This document shows, one piece after another, positions 54,003 to 63,806 of a stretch of 64,000 bases of DNA. Origin of the DNA: Gloeomargaritales cyanobacterium VI4D9 (GTDB taxonomy: Bacteria > Cyanobacteriota > Cyanobacteriia > Gloeomargaritales > Gloeomargaritaceae). The notes under the pieces were generated by a model. That model had not been told where the DNA came from. It did no database searches and worked only from the letters and a program-made list of their open reading frames with translations. A program made the translations under genes and the position numbers. Numbering within the stretch: position 1 is the stretch's first letter; each line of letters starts with the position of its first letter. The stretch spans positions 2,269,157 to 2,333,156 of the forward strand of contig OV696605.1 in assembly GCA_927797885.1 (NCBI GenBank), in the 5' to 3' direction.

Positions 54003-55031
54003 ATGATTAAGATTCCAAAGCGTAGTAAGGGACGGCAATCACCGGCACAGCTTGCACAATACGAGCGGGAATGTCAGTCCTTTGCCCGGGAGTTATTAAA
54101 AATCAGAGCTAGTCTTGATTTTGAGATTTCCGCCCGGGGTTGGTGCTATATCCTAGAAGCTCACGGACTAGCCAAAGGCGATTTTAACTCAGCACAAGCC
54201 TTGATTTGCGATTTACGTAAGAATGGGATGCTACCCTTGGATATTTGCGCCGAAGATTCAGCCCGATCATGGGAAGGAATCCCCAGGATTAACAAGGAAA
54301 ACCCTGTAGATTATGTCGCTAACCTCCTAAGAGATTTGAGGTATTACGCCGATTTTTACCATCCGATTGATTTTTGGGAAGATCAAGATTATTACCTGGA
54401 ATGTTTGGTTGAGAAAGTTGACTTGGTGGGACTATTCAAACCAGTTTGCCAGGAGTACCATATACCAATTGCCAATGGGCGGGGTCAAACTGATTTGAAT
54501 TGCCGGGCGGCTATGATGCAGAGATTCAAGCAAAGAGAAGCCCAGGGCAAGATTCCTGTATTACTGTATTGTGGCGATTTTGATCCGTTTGGATTGGTAA
54601 TTTCTGATAGCCTACGGGGGAATCTGGAATCGCTCAAGCAAGCGGTGGGATGGGCACCCGATAATCTGATTATTGACAGGTTTGGGTTAAACTACGACTT
54701 TATCCAAGAGAATCAACTAACTTGGATTGACAATTTAGAAACAGGCAGTGGGAAACGCTTGGATGATCCTAACCATCCGTTTTATAGTGCTATCAAACAA
54801 TACATTGATAAGTACGGGACAAAGAAGGTAGAAGCTAACGCATTGGTGGTAAGGACTGATGCAGGACGGCAGTTAATCACGACTGCCATCAATAAGTATG
54901 TATCGCCAAAATCATTGGAATTATTCAATGAAAGAGAAAGAAAAGAGCAGTCAAAAGTCAGAGAAATTGTGTCCCACCTCCAAGATACGGTCGATTTCAG
55001 CGGGTTTTGGGAGGGGATGGGCATCAGATGA
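54003..55031 (+). CDS. TopoVI-A/Spo11-like Toprim protein
   Basis: 342 residues from ATG 54003 (GAGGTAGTAAG upstream). RELLKIRASLDFEISARGWC precedes a winged-helix-like part, and the Toprim domain has VLLYCGDFDPFGLVISDSL (about residues 193-212), where GDFDP is the acidic DxD motif of TopoVI-A/Spo11 Toprim folds. The N-terminal 5Y-CAP helicase-like Tyr is not obvious, so cleavage activity is uncertain. Such stand-alone proteins occur in plasmids and phages. Confidence 0.65.
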   Translation: MIKIPKRSKGRQSPAQLAQYERECQSFARELLKIRASLDFEISARGWCYILEAHGLAKGDFNSAQALICDLRKNGMLPLDICAEDSARSWEGIPRINKENPVDYVANLLRDLRYYADFYHPIDFWEDQDYYLECLVEKVDLVGLFKPVCQEYHIPIANGRGQTDLNCRAAMMQRFKQREAQGKIPVLLYCGDFDPFGLVISDSLRGNLESLKQAVGWAPDNLIIDRFGLNYDFIQENQLTWIDNLETGSGKRLDDPNHPFYSAIKQYIDKYGTKKVEANALVVRTDAGRQLITTAINKYVSPKSLELFNERERKEQSKVREIVSHLQDTVDFSGFWEGMGIR

Positions 55032-55155
55032 TAGACACCCAAAAAGTGAAATAAGAAATCGGTCGGGACTGGAAAACAATCGCCCCCGGCAACCGCATTC
55101 CAACAAAACCAAAAACAGTACCTTTGCGTACCCCCGTACCAATGGGCAAAAGGCG

Positions 55156-55431
55156 ATGATTGCCCTGGAAATCGAAAAAATCTATGCTCAAGAAGCAAAA
55201 CAACGGCAAGTAGAAGCAGGGAAAAAAAACCTTGAAAAGTTCAAGACGAACATTTCCTTAGTTCGGACGCTAGCGTCCGAACCTGAAGAACAAGTTAAGG
55301 GCAGGTTAAGGAACACTTCAAGTGAACAAGAGAGGACATCTGCTACTAGGGCGGCGAAGGTGGTCGGTGTGGGGAGTACGGCGGTGAAGCAGTCTATGAC
55401 TACGCAAAAACTCAAGCCAATTCTGTACTAA
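55156..55431 (+). CDS. small basic DNA-binding protein, uncertain start
   Basis: At least 91 residues from ATG 55156; homology-like sequence (STFAYPRTNGQKAMIALEIE) begins about ten residues earlier, so a non-ATG start is likely. EKIYAQEAKQRQVEAGKKNL is followed by TRAAKVVGVGSTAVKQSM, the helix-turn-helix layout of KfrA/ParB-related replication regulators. It follows the TopoVI-A-like gene. Confidence 0.5.
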   Translation: MIALEIEKIYAQEAKQRQVEAGKKNLEKFKTNISLVRTLASEPEEQVKGRLRNTSSEQERTSATRAAKVVGVGSTAVKQSMTTQKLKPILY

Positions 55432-55720
55432 CACCCCCTCTAAAATGCCCAGGAATGCCCCAAAAAGAAAACCCCGGTAGGATTCCACCTACAAAGGGGG
55501 AAAACTCACTGTAGGGCATTCTAGGCGGCAATGTGTGAAAACCTGCTAAAACCGGGGATTCCCTATAACAATCAGATATATTCAACATTGATATACATAA
55601 GTTGTACTAATCAATGGTTGCGACTAACAAAGTATTTACTTGCGAGATTGCGTAATTACAGTGTTTACGTTGGAAAAAATCGGCGGTACACCTTCCAACG
55701 GTACTGCAATCGGTGCCGGT
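55432..55720. other. gene-free, palindrome-rich stretch of the element
   Basis: Between the small basic gene and the twin palindromes. It holds AATGCCC/GGGCATT copies (55446, 55514), and AT-rich TATATTC/GATATAC stretches near 55577-55600. It could hold the replication origin of the excised element, next to the twin palindromes. No coding frame supported. Confidence 0.35.
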
Positions 55721-55785
55721 GAAAACTGTTTGGTCGACCAAACACTTTAGGGGAAAACTGTTCGGTCGACCGAACACTTTAGGGG
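55721..55785. repeat. tandem 32 bp repeat with twin palindromes
   Basis: Two units of a 32 bp sequence that ends CACTTTAGGGG. Each holds a perfect 16 bp palindrome: GTTTGGTCGACCAAAC at 55728-55743 and GTTCGGTCGACCGAAC at 55760-55775. The two differ at two positions that change together and keep the symmetry. Expected of a dimer-binding operator or a replication-origin site; terminators are less likely because no U-run follows. Confidence 0.7.
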
Positions 55786-55825
55786 AATATATCGGATTGA
55801 TATACACGATTTATACACCAGGTGG

Positions 55826-55855
55826 GGGACTGATTGACGGCTGTCAATCCCCCTA
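55826..55855. terminator. hairpin ATTGAC-GGCT-GTCAAT in G/C flanks
   Basis: GGGGGACTGATTGACGGCTG followed by TCAATCCCCC folds into a strong stem. It lies between the plus-strand genes and the minus-strand small-gene cluster, so it may end transcription from either side. No long T-run follows, so the terminator call is weak. Confidence 0.4.
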
Positions 55856-55922
55856 GTGTTGGCACCAAAGGCACCGGGGAATCCCCCCACCAGGCAAGGG
55901 CACCGGCGGGGGGATAGGCGGG

Positions 55923-56117
55923 TTACTCCTGCTTGGATAGCAATTGAGAGATTGAAATCAGTTGAGATTCCAAGCTATGAAGTGCAGGGATGATGACGCT
56001 AATGTGGTTAGGCAACAAGGGATCATCGGGGTTTTCCAACAATCCCCGGATACCGGCTAGAGATTCAGCAATCTGCTTAAGCTCATTGGCGCAAACTCGT
56101 ACAGTAGCATTTTCCAT
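55923..56117 (-). CDS. small protein, 64 residues
   Basis: ATG 56117 with a GGAG site about eight bases upstream. MENATVRVCANELKQIAESL, then AGIRGLLENPDDPLLPNHIS and SLESQLISISQLL form two amphipathic helices. Last gene of the minus-strand small-gene cluster. Function unknown. Confidence 0.6.
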   Translation of the reverse strand: MENATVRVCANELKQIAESLAGIRGLLENPDDPLLPNHISVIIPALHSLESQLISISQLLSKQE

Positions 56118-56246
56118 GATTGGTACTCCAAAAATGAATGTGTACAAGGGATGGGGCGGTTTTACGTCATGCCCCAGGACGGCGGTTTTAACTAGATTTT
56201 GCGGGTGAGAGCGATAAACACCGAAACCGCCATATCTTTGATCAAT

Positions 56247-56309
56247 TCAGGCGGCAATCAGTTGACGCAACAAATCAATGCCCGTGTCGTAGTATTTTTG
56301 GGTGTCCAT
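56247..56309 (-). CDS. micro-protein of 20 residues
   Basis: ATG 56309 is seven bases after a perfect AGGAG site. It starts MDTQKYYDTG and ends at TAA-type stop 56247-56249, 20 residues. Spaced 10 bp from the preceding gene, in the same direction. Although very short, its RBS is as good as those of its neighbours. Confidence 0.45.
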   Translation of the reverse strand: MDTQKYYDTGIDLLRQLIAA

Positions 56310-56319
56310 TTTGCGACTC

Positions 56320-56448
56320 CTACCATTCAAAATTCTTGAGAATTTCCCACCAATCAGTGGCGGGTTTTGGTGCCGGTTTTGGCAGTGGCTTGGATTCCTG
56401 ATTCTGCACCGGTGCCGGTTTGGTAGTCCGTTTGCGAGTGGTTGCCAT
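56320..56448 (-). CDS. small Pro/Lys-rich protein, 42 residues
   Basis: ATG 56448 after GGAG. MATTRKRTTKPAPVQNQESK, then KPLPKPAPKPATDWWEILKN: basic and proline-rich, apparently disordered, with an aromatic acidic end (DWWEILKNFEW). Looks like a nucleic-acid or protein-binding peptide of a mobile element. Function unknown. Confidence 0.55.
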   Translation of the reverse strand: MATTRKRTTKPAPVQNQESKPLPKPAPKPATDWWEILKNFEW

Positions 56449-56465
56449 TGCAGTAACTCCATTGG

Positions 56466-56500
56466 TGAATGCCCCCAGCGGGTGCCGGGGGCGGGTGAAT
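56466..56500 (-). repeat. intergenic hairpin repeat, copy 1
   Basis: GAATGCCCCCAGCGGGTGCC then GGGGGCGGGTGAAT folds as GCCCCC/GGGGGC. A close copy is at 56806-56842, also between genes of the same cluster. Could stabilise or separate the individual messages. Confidence 0.55.
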
Positions 56501-56779
56501 TTAGTGATCAATCATCCCGGTAGTGTCTTGTCCTAGCCGGTACTTGAGTTTGTACAGAAGATTCTGGGCAAACGACGGCGGAACGTCGTCTTGGTCTAAC
56601 TCAACTAGAAACTGAATTTCACCCCAGGTCAAATCCTTCTTCCGGTTATTAAGCAGAAAATCTGCCCAATCAGCTACCGCCGGTGCGGTCGTTTGGTATT
56701 TTTCGCAAACCCGATAACAAGCGTCGTCAAGCTGATCCCAAAAGGCTGTAATGTCAGGGCTTGGTAATCGTCCTAACAT
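56501..56779 (-). CDS. small protein, 92 residues
   Basis: ATG 56779, GGAGG seven bases upstream. LGRLPSPDITAFWDQLDDAC, YRVCEKYQTTAPAVADWADF, WGEIQFLVELDQDDVPPSFA: acidic, helical, soluble. No recognised family. Member of the minus-strand small-gene cluster. Confidence 0.65.
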   Translation of the reverse strand: MLGRLPSPDITAFWDQLDDACYRVCEKYQTTAPAVADWADFLLNNRKKDLTWGEIQFLVELDQDDVPPSFAQNLLYKLKYRLGQDTTGMIDH

Positions 56780-56805
56780 GGTTAATCCTCCATTAGGTGA
56801 ATAAG

Positions 56806-56842
56806 TGAATGCCCCCAGCGGGAGTGCCAGGGGCAGGTGAAT
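56806..56842 (-). repeat. intergenic hairpin repeat, copy 2
   Basis: GAATGCCCCCAGCGGGAGTG then CCAGGGGCAGGTGAATG. Stem GCCCC/GGGGC. Related to 56466-56500. Confidence 0.55.
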
Positions 56843-56843
56843 G

Positions 56844-57245
56844 TTAGCGGTTGCGGTAGGCGGACTCAATCACTTGGATACCTTCAATATCGTCACCGGT
56901 GTCCAACAAAATCAAGCCCCTGATAAATTCGGTGTCGGGGTAGTGCCATTTGCATTCAGCGGGGTAATCGGTAAGCCTTTCCGACTTACGGGGCTTGCAC
57001 AACCCCCGCCCGTCATGAAACTTATCCCCATCCTTTTTGGGGGTGGACTTCCACCGCCAATCGGGGCGCTTCTTAGTGACGTGGGAATAAAACCGCTCCG
57101 CCGTTTCCAAGTCGTGAAAACCGATATAGCAAATGGACTTCCGCCGCTCAATATCCACAATGGAAGCGATACGGGGCGACCACCGAATCCAGGAAATAGT
57201 ACGGGAAATACCACGCACCGTAGGACGACTTTTTGCAGTATTCAT
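56844..57245 (-). CDS. small protein, 133 residues
   Basis: ATG 57245 after AGGAGA. NTAKSRPTVRGISRTISWIR, then RIASIVDIERRKSICYIGFH, LETAERFYSHVTKKRPDWRW: basic first half, possibly an alpha/beta fold. First gene of the minus-strand cluster. I do not recognise a family. Confidence 0.6.
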   Translation of the reverse strand: MNTAKSRPTVRGISRTISWIRWSPRIASIVDIERRKSICYIGFHDLETAERFYSHVTKKRPDWRWKSTPKKDGDKFHDGRGLCKPRKSERLTDYPAECKWHYPDTEFIRGLILLDTGDDIEGIQVIESAYRNR

Positions 57246-57281
57246 GGGACAATCTCCTTTAATCAAGTAAGTTGAACACTG

Positions 57282-57311
57282 CCCCTGCTCTAACCCGGCG
57301 GGGGCTTTTTG
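57282..57311 (+). terminator. GC hairpin followed by T-run
   Basis: GCCCC, a 15-base loop, GGGGC then TTTTTG. It reads as a plus-strand intrinsic terminator, though no plus-strand gene ends just upstream; it could guard the start of the minus-strand cluster from antisense transcription. Confidence 0.4.
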
Positions 57312-57423
57312 TTGGGAATGGAAGGCACCTATCCTTGGTGGGCACCTATGCTTTCCCTCTGGAGTGGATTTAGCCTTACCACCAGGGCTTATTTAATTCC
57401 CTTCCATATCTTTAATATAACCC

Positions 57424-57521
57424 GGTATACAGCGTTATGTCAATCATTTTAGCAATGATAATTGATAACACTTTTTGCGGTATACAGCGTTATGTGATAA
57501 GATAGGCTTATCGCTGTATAC
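57424..57521 (+). promoter_or_regulatory. operator cluster GGTATACAGCG upstream of 57525 gene
   Basis: GGTATACAGCGTTATG occurs at 57424-57439 and again at 57479-57494; an inverted CGCTGTATAC lies at 57512-57521, three bases before the ATG, and another GCGCTGTATACAG is inside the gene at 57592-57604. Between them is a palindrome GATAAG...CTTATC (57497-57513). Spacing and symmetry are those of an autoregulated promoter. Confidence 0.65.
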
Positions 57522-57524
57522 AAG

Positions 57525-57917
57525 ATGAGTATGCCTAACCCGTCACCACGTCAAACCGAAGAATTTAAGAAACACTGCTACCAGCCTAAAGGCGCTGTAT
57601 ACAGTGATTATCCTTTAGCAGATAAGCCTACGCAGGTGCGGTTAGCAGAGGATATTACGGCGGCGGTGGATGCGCTGGGCGAAGACAAGACACCTTGGTT
57701 ACGGCGGGTGATCAGTGAAGCCGCTAAGCGTGAACTGCTAGGACAACCGGAAATGACTGGCAAGGAAAATCATGAGCCATCCCCACCACCGGCTAGTCCC
57801 CAGGTGGATGTGCAGGAATTGGTGAAGGAATTAGCCTACATCCTCACCATTCATGGACTGCCATCCAAGGCACGGCAAGCTATTAAAGAATTGATGGGGC
57901 GATTGAGTAGCAAATAG
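57525..57917 (+). CDS. probable autoregulated element protein, 130 residues
   Basis: Starts directly at an operator-like repeat, without a clear ribosome site. DYPLADKPTQVRLAEDITAA followed by VDALGEDKTPWLRRVISEAA resembles ribbon-helix-helix or ParG-type accessory proteins; the end (VDVQELVKELAYILTIHGLP) is helical. A control protein of the element is likely because of the surrounding repeat cluster; not proven. Confidence 0.6.
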   Translation: MSMPNPSPRQTEEFKKHCYQPKGAVYSDYPLADKPTQVRLAEDITAAVDALGEDKTPWLRRVISEAAKRELLGQPEMTGKENHEPSPPPASPQVDVQELVKELAYILTIHGLPSKARQAIKELMGRLSSK

Positions 57918-57957
57918 CCATAGACTGAAAATAACCCCTGATAGCACCTGTACCATC

Positions 57958-58170
57958 ATGCAATCCGAATTACCGCCAAAAGACTTCCAAGCCCTAGTGT
58001 TAGCTGAGCTACGGGAAACCAAAGAGCAAATATCCCGTATCCGTTTTGAGATGGAAGCGTCACAGAAAACGGGGGAACGACTAGAGCGACTCGCAACTTC
58101 CCTGATCGCCGGTGCCACCATTGCCGTTATCGCCGGGGTAGTCCTCACCATCATCAGGGGCGGGGGATAA
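57958..58170 (+). CDS. small membrane protein, 70 residues
   Basis: QALVLAELRETKEQISRIRF predicts an amphipathic helix, and the C-terminus (TSLIAGATIAVIAGVVLTII) a single membrane segment. Forty bases downstream of the previous gene. Similar one-helix proteins in mobile elements can act as holin-like or exclusion proteins; not assigned. Confidence 0.6.
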   Translation: MQSELPPKDFQALVLAELRETKEQISRIRFEMEASQKTGERLERLATSLIAGATIAVIAGVVLTIIRGGG

Positions 58171-58188
58171 CTCCAAATTCCCGGAATA

Positions 58189-58205
58189 GGTGTAGATTCG
58201 GTGTA
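58189..58205 (+). promoter_or_regulatory. arm-type repeat near attR
   Basis: GGTGTAGATTCGGTGTA, the match of 48155-48171. It lies 48 bp before the attR core. Part of the putative integrase/excisionase binding array. Confidence 0.55.
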
Positions 58206-58252
58206 ATTTTTTTAGATGTAGTCCTAAAATCCCGTAGGCATCGCTATTTTAT

Positions 58253-58300
58253 TACAGTCTTCCAAACTGTTGATGGGGGTTCGATTCCCCCTGCCCGCTT
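58253..58300 (+). other. attR core (48 bp)
   Basis: Exact duplicate of 47997-48044, made of tRNA-Gly bases from the anticodon stem to the 3' end. No complete tRNA is formed here. Confidence 0.95.
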
Positions 58301-58355
58301 GTGTCATGCTGTGTACGGTGCCAAATTAGTGTCGTCATACACATCCGAATCTTTC

Positions 58356-58457
58356 TATAGCAATCCTAAATGAGAATGGAACAGGGGGTCGCAGGGGCAC
58401 CGCCCCCGCATTTGGTTCTGGAGAATTTCTGTTTGCAAATCAAGTAGGATTGCTATA
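58356..58457. mobile_element. MITE family 5 (copy 3)
   Basis: 102 bp, perfect ends TATAGCAATCCTA and TAGGATTGCTATA, core with GGGGCACCGCCCCCG. It sits between attR and the CRISPR locus. The 70 bases before it hold no gene. Confidence 0.8.
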
Positions 58458-58515
58458 GCTACTAAACGCTTTTCACCAATGCAGTCTTTTGTTCCTCGAA
58501 TGCGTTCCCTTGACC

Positions 58516-58551
58516 GTGCTCAACGCCTTACGGAATCAAAAGATTTGGAAC
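58516..58551 (+). CRISPR. orphan degenerate CRISPR repeat
   Basis: 36 bases, GTGCTCAACGCCTTACGG then AATCAAAAGATTTGGAAC. It differs from the array repeat at three positions, and shares the ATTTGG variant with the first array repeat at 59073. No second repeat is adjacent. A remnant of an earlier, longer array, now separated by two genes. Confidence 0.8.
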
Positions 58552-58630
58552 CAGGGCATGAACCACTCTTTGTGAAAGTAAAAAGTTAACTGTGGATATA
58601 ACCCCCTACCTAGTTTTTTTAATGGGGTTC

Positions 58631-58804
58631 CTACTGTACCATTGCCTCAAGCGATTGAATGGCTTTGGTGAAGGCTTCACTGATGGTGGCACCACTCCCC
58701 AGCAACAGACGCTGTGCCCCATTTTGGGGATTATTCTGGTAAACCAGCCACTGCAATTTTTCCACTGGCTGACGCTCCAGGCTCAGGCTAATTTGCTGGC
58801 TCAT
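58631..58804 (-). CDS. small protein, 57 residues
   Basis: ATG 58804 opens SQQISLSLERQPVEKLQWLV, then YQNNPQNGAQRLLLGSGATI and ends EAFTKAIQSLEAMVQ. It overlaps the end of the next upstream gene by 17 bp. The ending SEAFTKAIQSLE resembles the SDCITEALDVIE end of that gene, so they may be relatives. Function unknown; both lie between the orphan repeat and the array. Confidence 0.55.
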   Translation of the reverse strand: MSQQISLSLERQPVEKLQWLVYQNNPQNGAQRLLLGSGATISEAFTKAIQSLEAMVQ

Positions 58805-59012
58805 TGGTAGGTTCCTTTAGATGTTCGGAAATTTCAGCTTCGATCACATCCAGGGCTTCGGTGATGCAATCGCTCAAGGTGTCCCCCACGCCAATCAGGG
58901 GGACTTTGCGTCCTGCTTCCCAATACATTAACCATGCGTGTTTCTTGGTACCCTGATTTTTCAGGGTAAATCGGTAACGTCCTTTCTCATTTCGCTCAGT
59001 TAGAATTTCCAT
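58788..59012 (-). CDS. small protein, 74 residues
   Basis: ILTERNEKGRYRFTLKNQGT, then KHAWLMYWEAGRKVPLIGVG and TLSDCITEALDVIEAEISEH. A beta-rich start and a helical end, similar in style to HicB-like or DUF1902-like small domains, but no sure match. Its start lies 60 bp from the array, divergent from it. Confidence 0.5.
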   Translation of the reverse strand: MEILTERNEKGRYRFTLKNQGTKKHAWLMYWEAGRKVPLIGVGDTLSDCITEALDVIEAEISEHLKEPTNEPAN

Positions 59013-59072
59013 AAACAGTCATGCTACTGATTACTTACACAACAATTATACACACCCTTGACATGAGCGGTA

Positions 59073-61580
<2,508 letters not shown>

Positions 61581-61828
61581 TGCGGTTGCTGGAACGCCAT
61601 CCCAGAGCGGGACTGTAGAAGAAAATACAAGCACCTCCTTGACATGGACGATTTTCCCAGCAACTTACTGCTAATATCATACACTATTAGGTCTGAAATC
61701 GGCAACAGCATTGCCTTGCAGACTTTTCAAGGATCAGAAAATCGCACCGTTCCCCTGACTGGCGACCCCATAGGACACACCCGGATTGCTCCGTACTGCA
61801 TCCCTGTCACAGCCAGAGATACCTGAAA
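61581..61828. other. gene-free spacer between array and cas2, possible leader
   Basis: 248 bp with no open frame of note. It has CTCCTTGACATGGACG at 61636 and AT-rich stretches (TAATATCATACACTATTAGG). A similar CCCTTGAC lies just left of the first repeat and of the orphan repeat. Could be the CRISPR leader if the array is read leftward. Confidence 0.4.
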
Positions 61829-62119
61829 TTAGAATATCTGAAATCCAGGTAACTCTTTCCAGGTTTCTTCCCGATTATAGGTGGTAATCCGGTCGGCGCA
61901 ACGCCCACACAATCCCACCAAAAGCAAACGGTCTTCCTTTTCTAAAATTTGCTCTAATTCCCATCGTAACTTCTCCCGTAAACGTTCGCTTAAATGACAT
62001 CGAAAAATGGATAATTGGACGCTTTCTCCGTATCCTTTTAACAACTTGAATGCTTTCCGCCATCGTTTTGGATCACGAATATCATAACAGATGAGATACC
62101 AGTGTTTGGTTTCAGCCAT
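61829..62119 (-). CDS. cas2: CRISPR-associated endoribonuclease Cas2
   Basis: 96 residues. [20 protein letters not shown] contains the Asp of the first beta-strand (YDI), then [15 protein letters not shown] and [10 protein letters not shown]. It forms with Cas1 the integrase complex that adds spacers. The start is five bases after the cas4-cas1 stop, and it lies 248 bp from the last repeat. Confidence 0.95.
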   Translation of the reverse strand: MAETKHWYLICYDIRDPKRWRKAFKLLKGYGESVQLSIFRCHLSERLREKLRWELEQILEKEDRLLLVGLCGRCADRITTYNREETWKELPGFQIF

Positions 62120-62123
62120 GATT

Positions 62124-63767
62124 TTACCTCAAAACGAGTTGAGCAAATAACCCACCTTCACCATTCCATTCTTTCTCCAACAGACGTACTTCTAGTTCAA
62201 TTAAACGCCGATAGGTCAGCGAATAATTTGTGACTGGATGTTTCCAGCTTTCTCCTTTGCGCCGCTCATAGATTTCGATAAATTTTTTGCGTCCCGCATC
62301 CGTAAGCCATACCTGTTGACCTCGTTTTTCAAAATCTTCTCGTACTTGCCACTGCCCCCGATTGATAGACGCAACCACAATCATATCCACCAAAGGTACT
62401 CGAAAAATCTCCATCAAGTCCAGCCCCAAAGGATATGCCTGACTTCTCGGTTGATGATAAAAGCCCAAAGCTGGCTCCAATCCCACGGTCAAAATTGCAT
62501 GATTGACATCCTTCAAAAGCAAAGCATAACCAAACCCCAATAAACAATTAAAACAATCCTGGGGAGGACGGCGATTACGACCAGAAAATTGCAACTCCGG
62601 GTGAGCATTTGGCGAAATCAAATGGGGCAAACCCTGGAAATATAAAGCCGCTAAATTGCCTTCAACACCCAACAAAGATGCAATCGAATCCACAGATTCT
62701 ACTTGTTTCAACAAAATCTTCATTTGGTCAATAATTTGCTGTAATTCCGCTGGTCGCTCCCCCCGCATCAAAAACCGCCGCTGTCCTTGCCCCCGACATT
62801 GCACCAGTTGCCGTGCCAATCGTAAGCATAATTCCGGGTCAGTTAGGGCTTTATATTGCTGAATGCGTCTTTGAATACTCCCTTGGCGAGTGTCCAAACT
62901 ACCTATGTACCGCCCGCCGCTAGAAACAAAATGCACCCCGATTTGTTGATAAGCACAGAGATAAAGTGCCTGGGTAGATATTTGCGCAAAACCATGCAAA
63001 ACTAACTGATCTACCATCCGGGCTGGTATTTTTTTGATTGGCTCATCGAGGGGGGAAATTTTTATTTCTTCACCACTTTTGCCCACTTTGGTTCCCGGTT
63101 CCATCACATGAATAATTTGCCGCTCTTCGTCCTTGGGAAATAAGCGCAAAGGTGCCCGCTCTGGGTCTTGAGCCAATCGTGCTTCTTCGGGCAAACAAAC
63201 CGGGGCAAGGGAACAGCGCACACATAATTTTTCATTTGTTGTTACCGGTGGTCTTTGGGGTGATTTTCGTAAATTTCTAGCCTGTTCAACCGCAGATCGA
63301 ACTTTCTGACGACCCGCATCATCCACCGGAATTTTTACCAAAACATTATCCCGGTGGTAGCGAATTCTTCCCTCTAAAACCGTTGTATTTAGTGCCGATT
63401 CAATTAAACAGGCATAGGCTAAAATTTGCAGAAGGTCACTCTCCCACGCCTGGGGTTGATAATTCTCACCCCGCCGACAACGACCCCGTTTATGTTCATA
63501 GGGAATGATCTGCCCATCCCGTTCCCGTATCGCATCAACTTTACCTCGTAAACCCAGTTCCACACTTTCTAAAACGAGTTCTTCCGTATCCTCATTTTTT
63601 TCTAGTTCAACGTGCAATCTCCGACCTGCAAATACCGCTTCATCCTGGGTATAAAGTTCCTCAACCTCTTCCAGATAAAACAAACGTGGGCAATAAGCCA
63701 GGGCATGGAGTGCAGAAACCCGGATGGTTTCCTGTTCTAAGGCGGGCAGGTCAGTGGTGAGTAGCAT
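62124..63767 (-). CDS. cas4-cas1: Cas4-Cas1 fusion protein
   Basis: About 547 residues from ATG 63767; the ATG at 63806 adds 13 less conserved residues. Residues 1-190 are Cas4: [20 protein letters not shown], the nuclease core [11 protein letters not shown]...IPYEHKRG, and [10 protein letters not shown] with the first Cys completing a 4Fe-4S site. The rest is Cas1: [13 protein letters not shown] (catalytic Glu), [13 protein letters not shown] (His) and [16 protein letters not shown] (Asp). Such fusions trim PAM-containing prespacers and integrate them; they are typical of type I-G (I-U) and some others. No effector genes follow up to the window end. Confidence 0.95.
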   Translation of the reverse strand: MLLTTDLPALEQETIRVSALHALAYCPRLFYLEEVEELYTQDEAVFAGRRLHVELEKNEDTEELVLESVELGLRGKVDAIRERDGQIIPYEHKRGRCRRGENYQPQAWESDLLQILAYACLIESALNTTVLEGRIRYHRDNVLVKIPVDDAGRQKVRSAVEQARNLRKSPQRPPVTTNEKLCVRCSLAPVCLPEEARLAQDPERAPLRLFPKDEERQIIHVMEPGTKVGKSGEEIKISPLDEPIKKIPARMVDQLVLHGFAQISTQALYLCAYQQIGVHFVSSGGRYIGSLDTRQGSIQRRIQQYKALTDPELCLRLARQLVQCRGQGQRRFLMRGERPAELQQIIDQMKILLKQVESVDSIASLLGVEGNLAALYFQGLPHLISPNAHPELQFSGRNRRPPQDCFNCLLGFGYALLLKDVNHAILTVGLEPALGFYHQPRSQAYPLGLDLMEIFRVPLVDMIVVASINRGQWQVREDFEKRGQQVWLTDAGRKKFIEIYERRKGESWKHPVTNYSLTYRRLIELEVRLLEKEWNGEGGLFAQLVLR

Positions 63768-63806
63768 GGGGTACCCTTTAGAAAGTTTTAAGCTTTGGTC
63801 ACTCAA

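Larger units (their letters stand above)
48045..58300 (+). mobile_element. integrative element in tRNA-Gly, about 10.3 kb
   Basis: Bounded by 48 bp duplications of the tRNA-Gly 3' part. Contains integrase, a coupled unknown gene, a small DNA-binding protein, a prim-pol/helicase, a DCL-domain protein, DUF2281, a TopoVI-A-like protein, a cluster of small minus-strand genes and a regulated gene near attR. There are no capsid, tail, terminase or conjugation genes, so it is not a complete prophage or ICE. A plasmid-like or satellite-like integrative element is the best description. Confidence 0.9.

Noticed and set aside
55826..55855. Second CRISPR-like repeat or att site
   Set aside because: Simple hairpin, not repeated elsewhere in the window.
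58592..58810. Plus-strand 72-residue frame with hydrophobic start
   Set aside because: It lies opposite the better supported minus-strand small protein at 58631-58804, and its codon pattern is poor.
58788..59012. HicB antitoxin with a HicA toxin
   Set aside because: No HicA-like frame is next to it, and the match to HicB is only in style.
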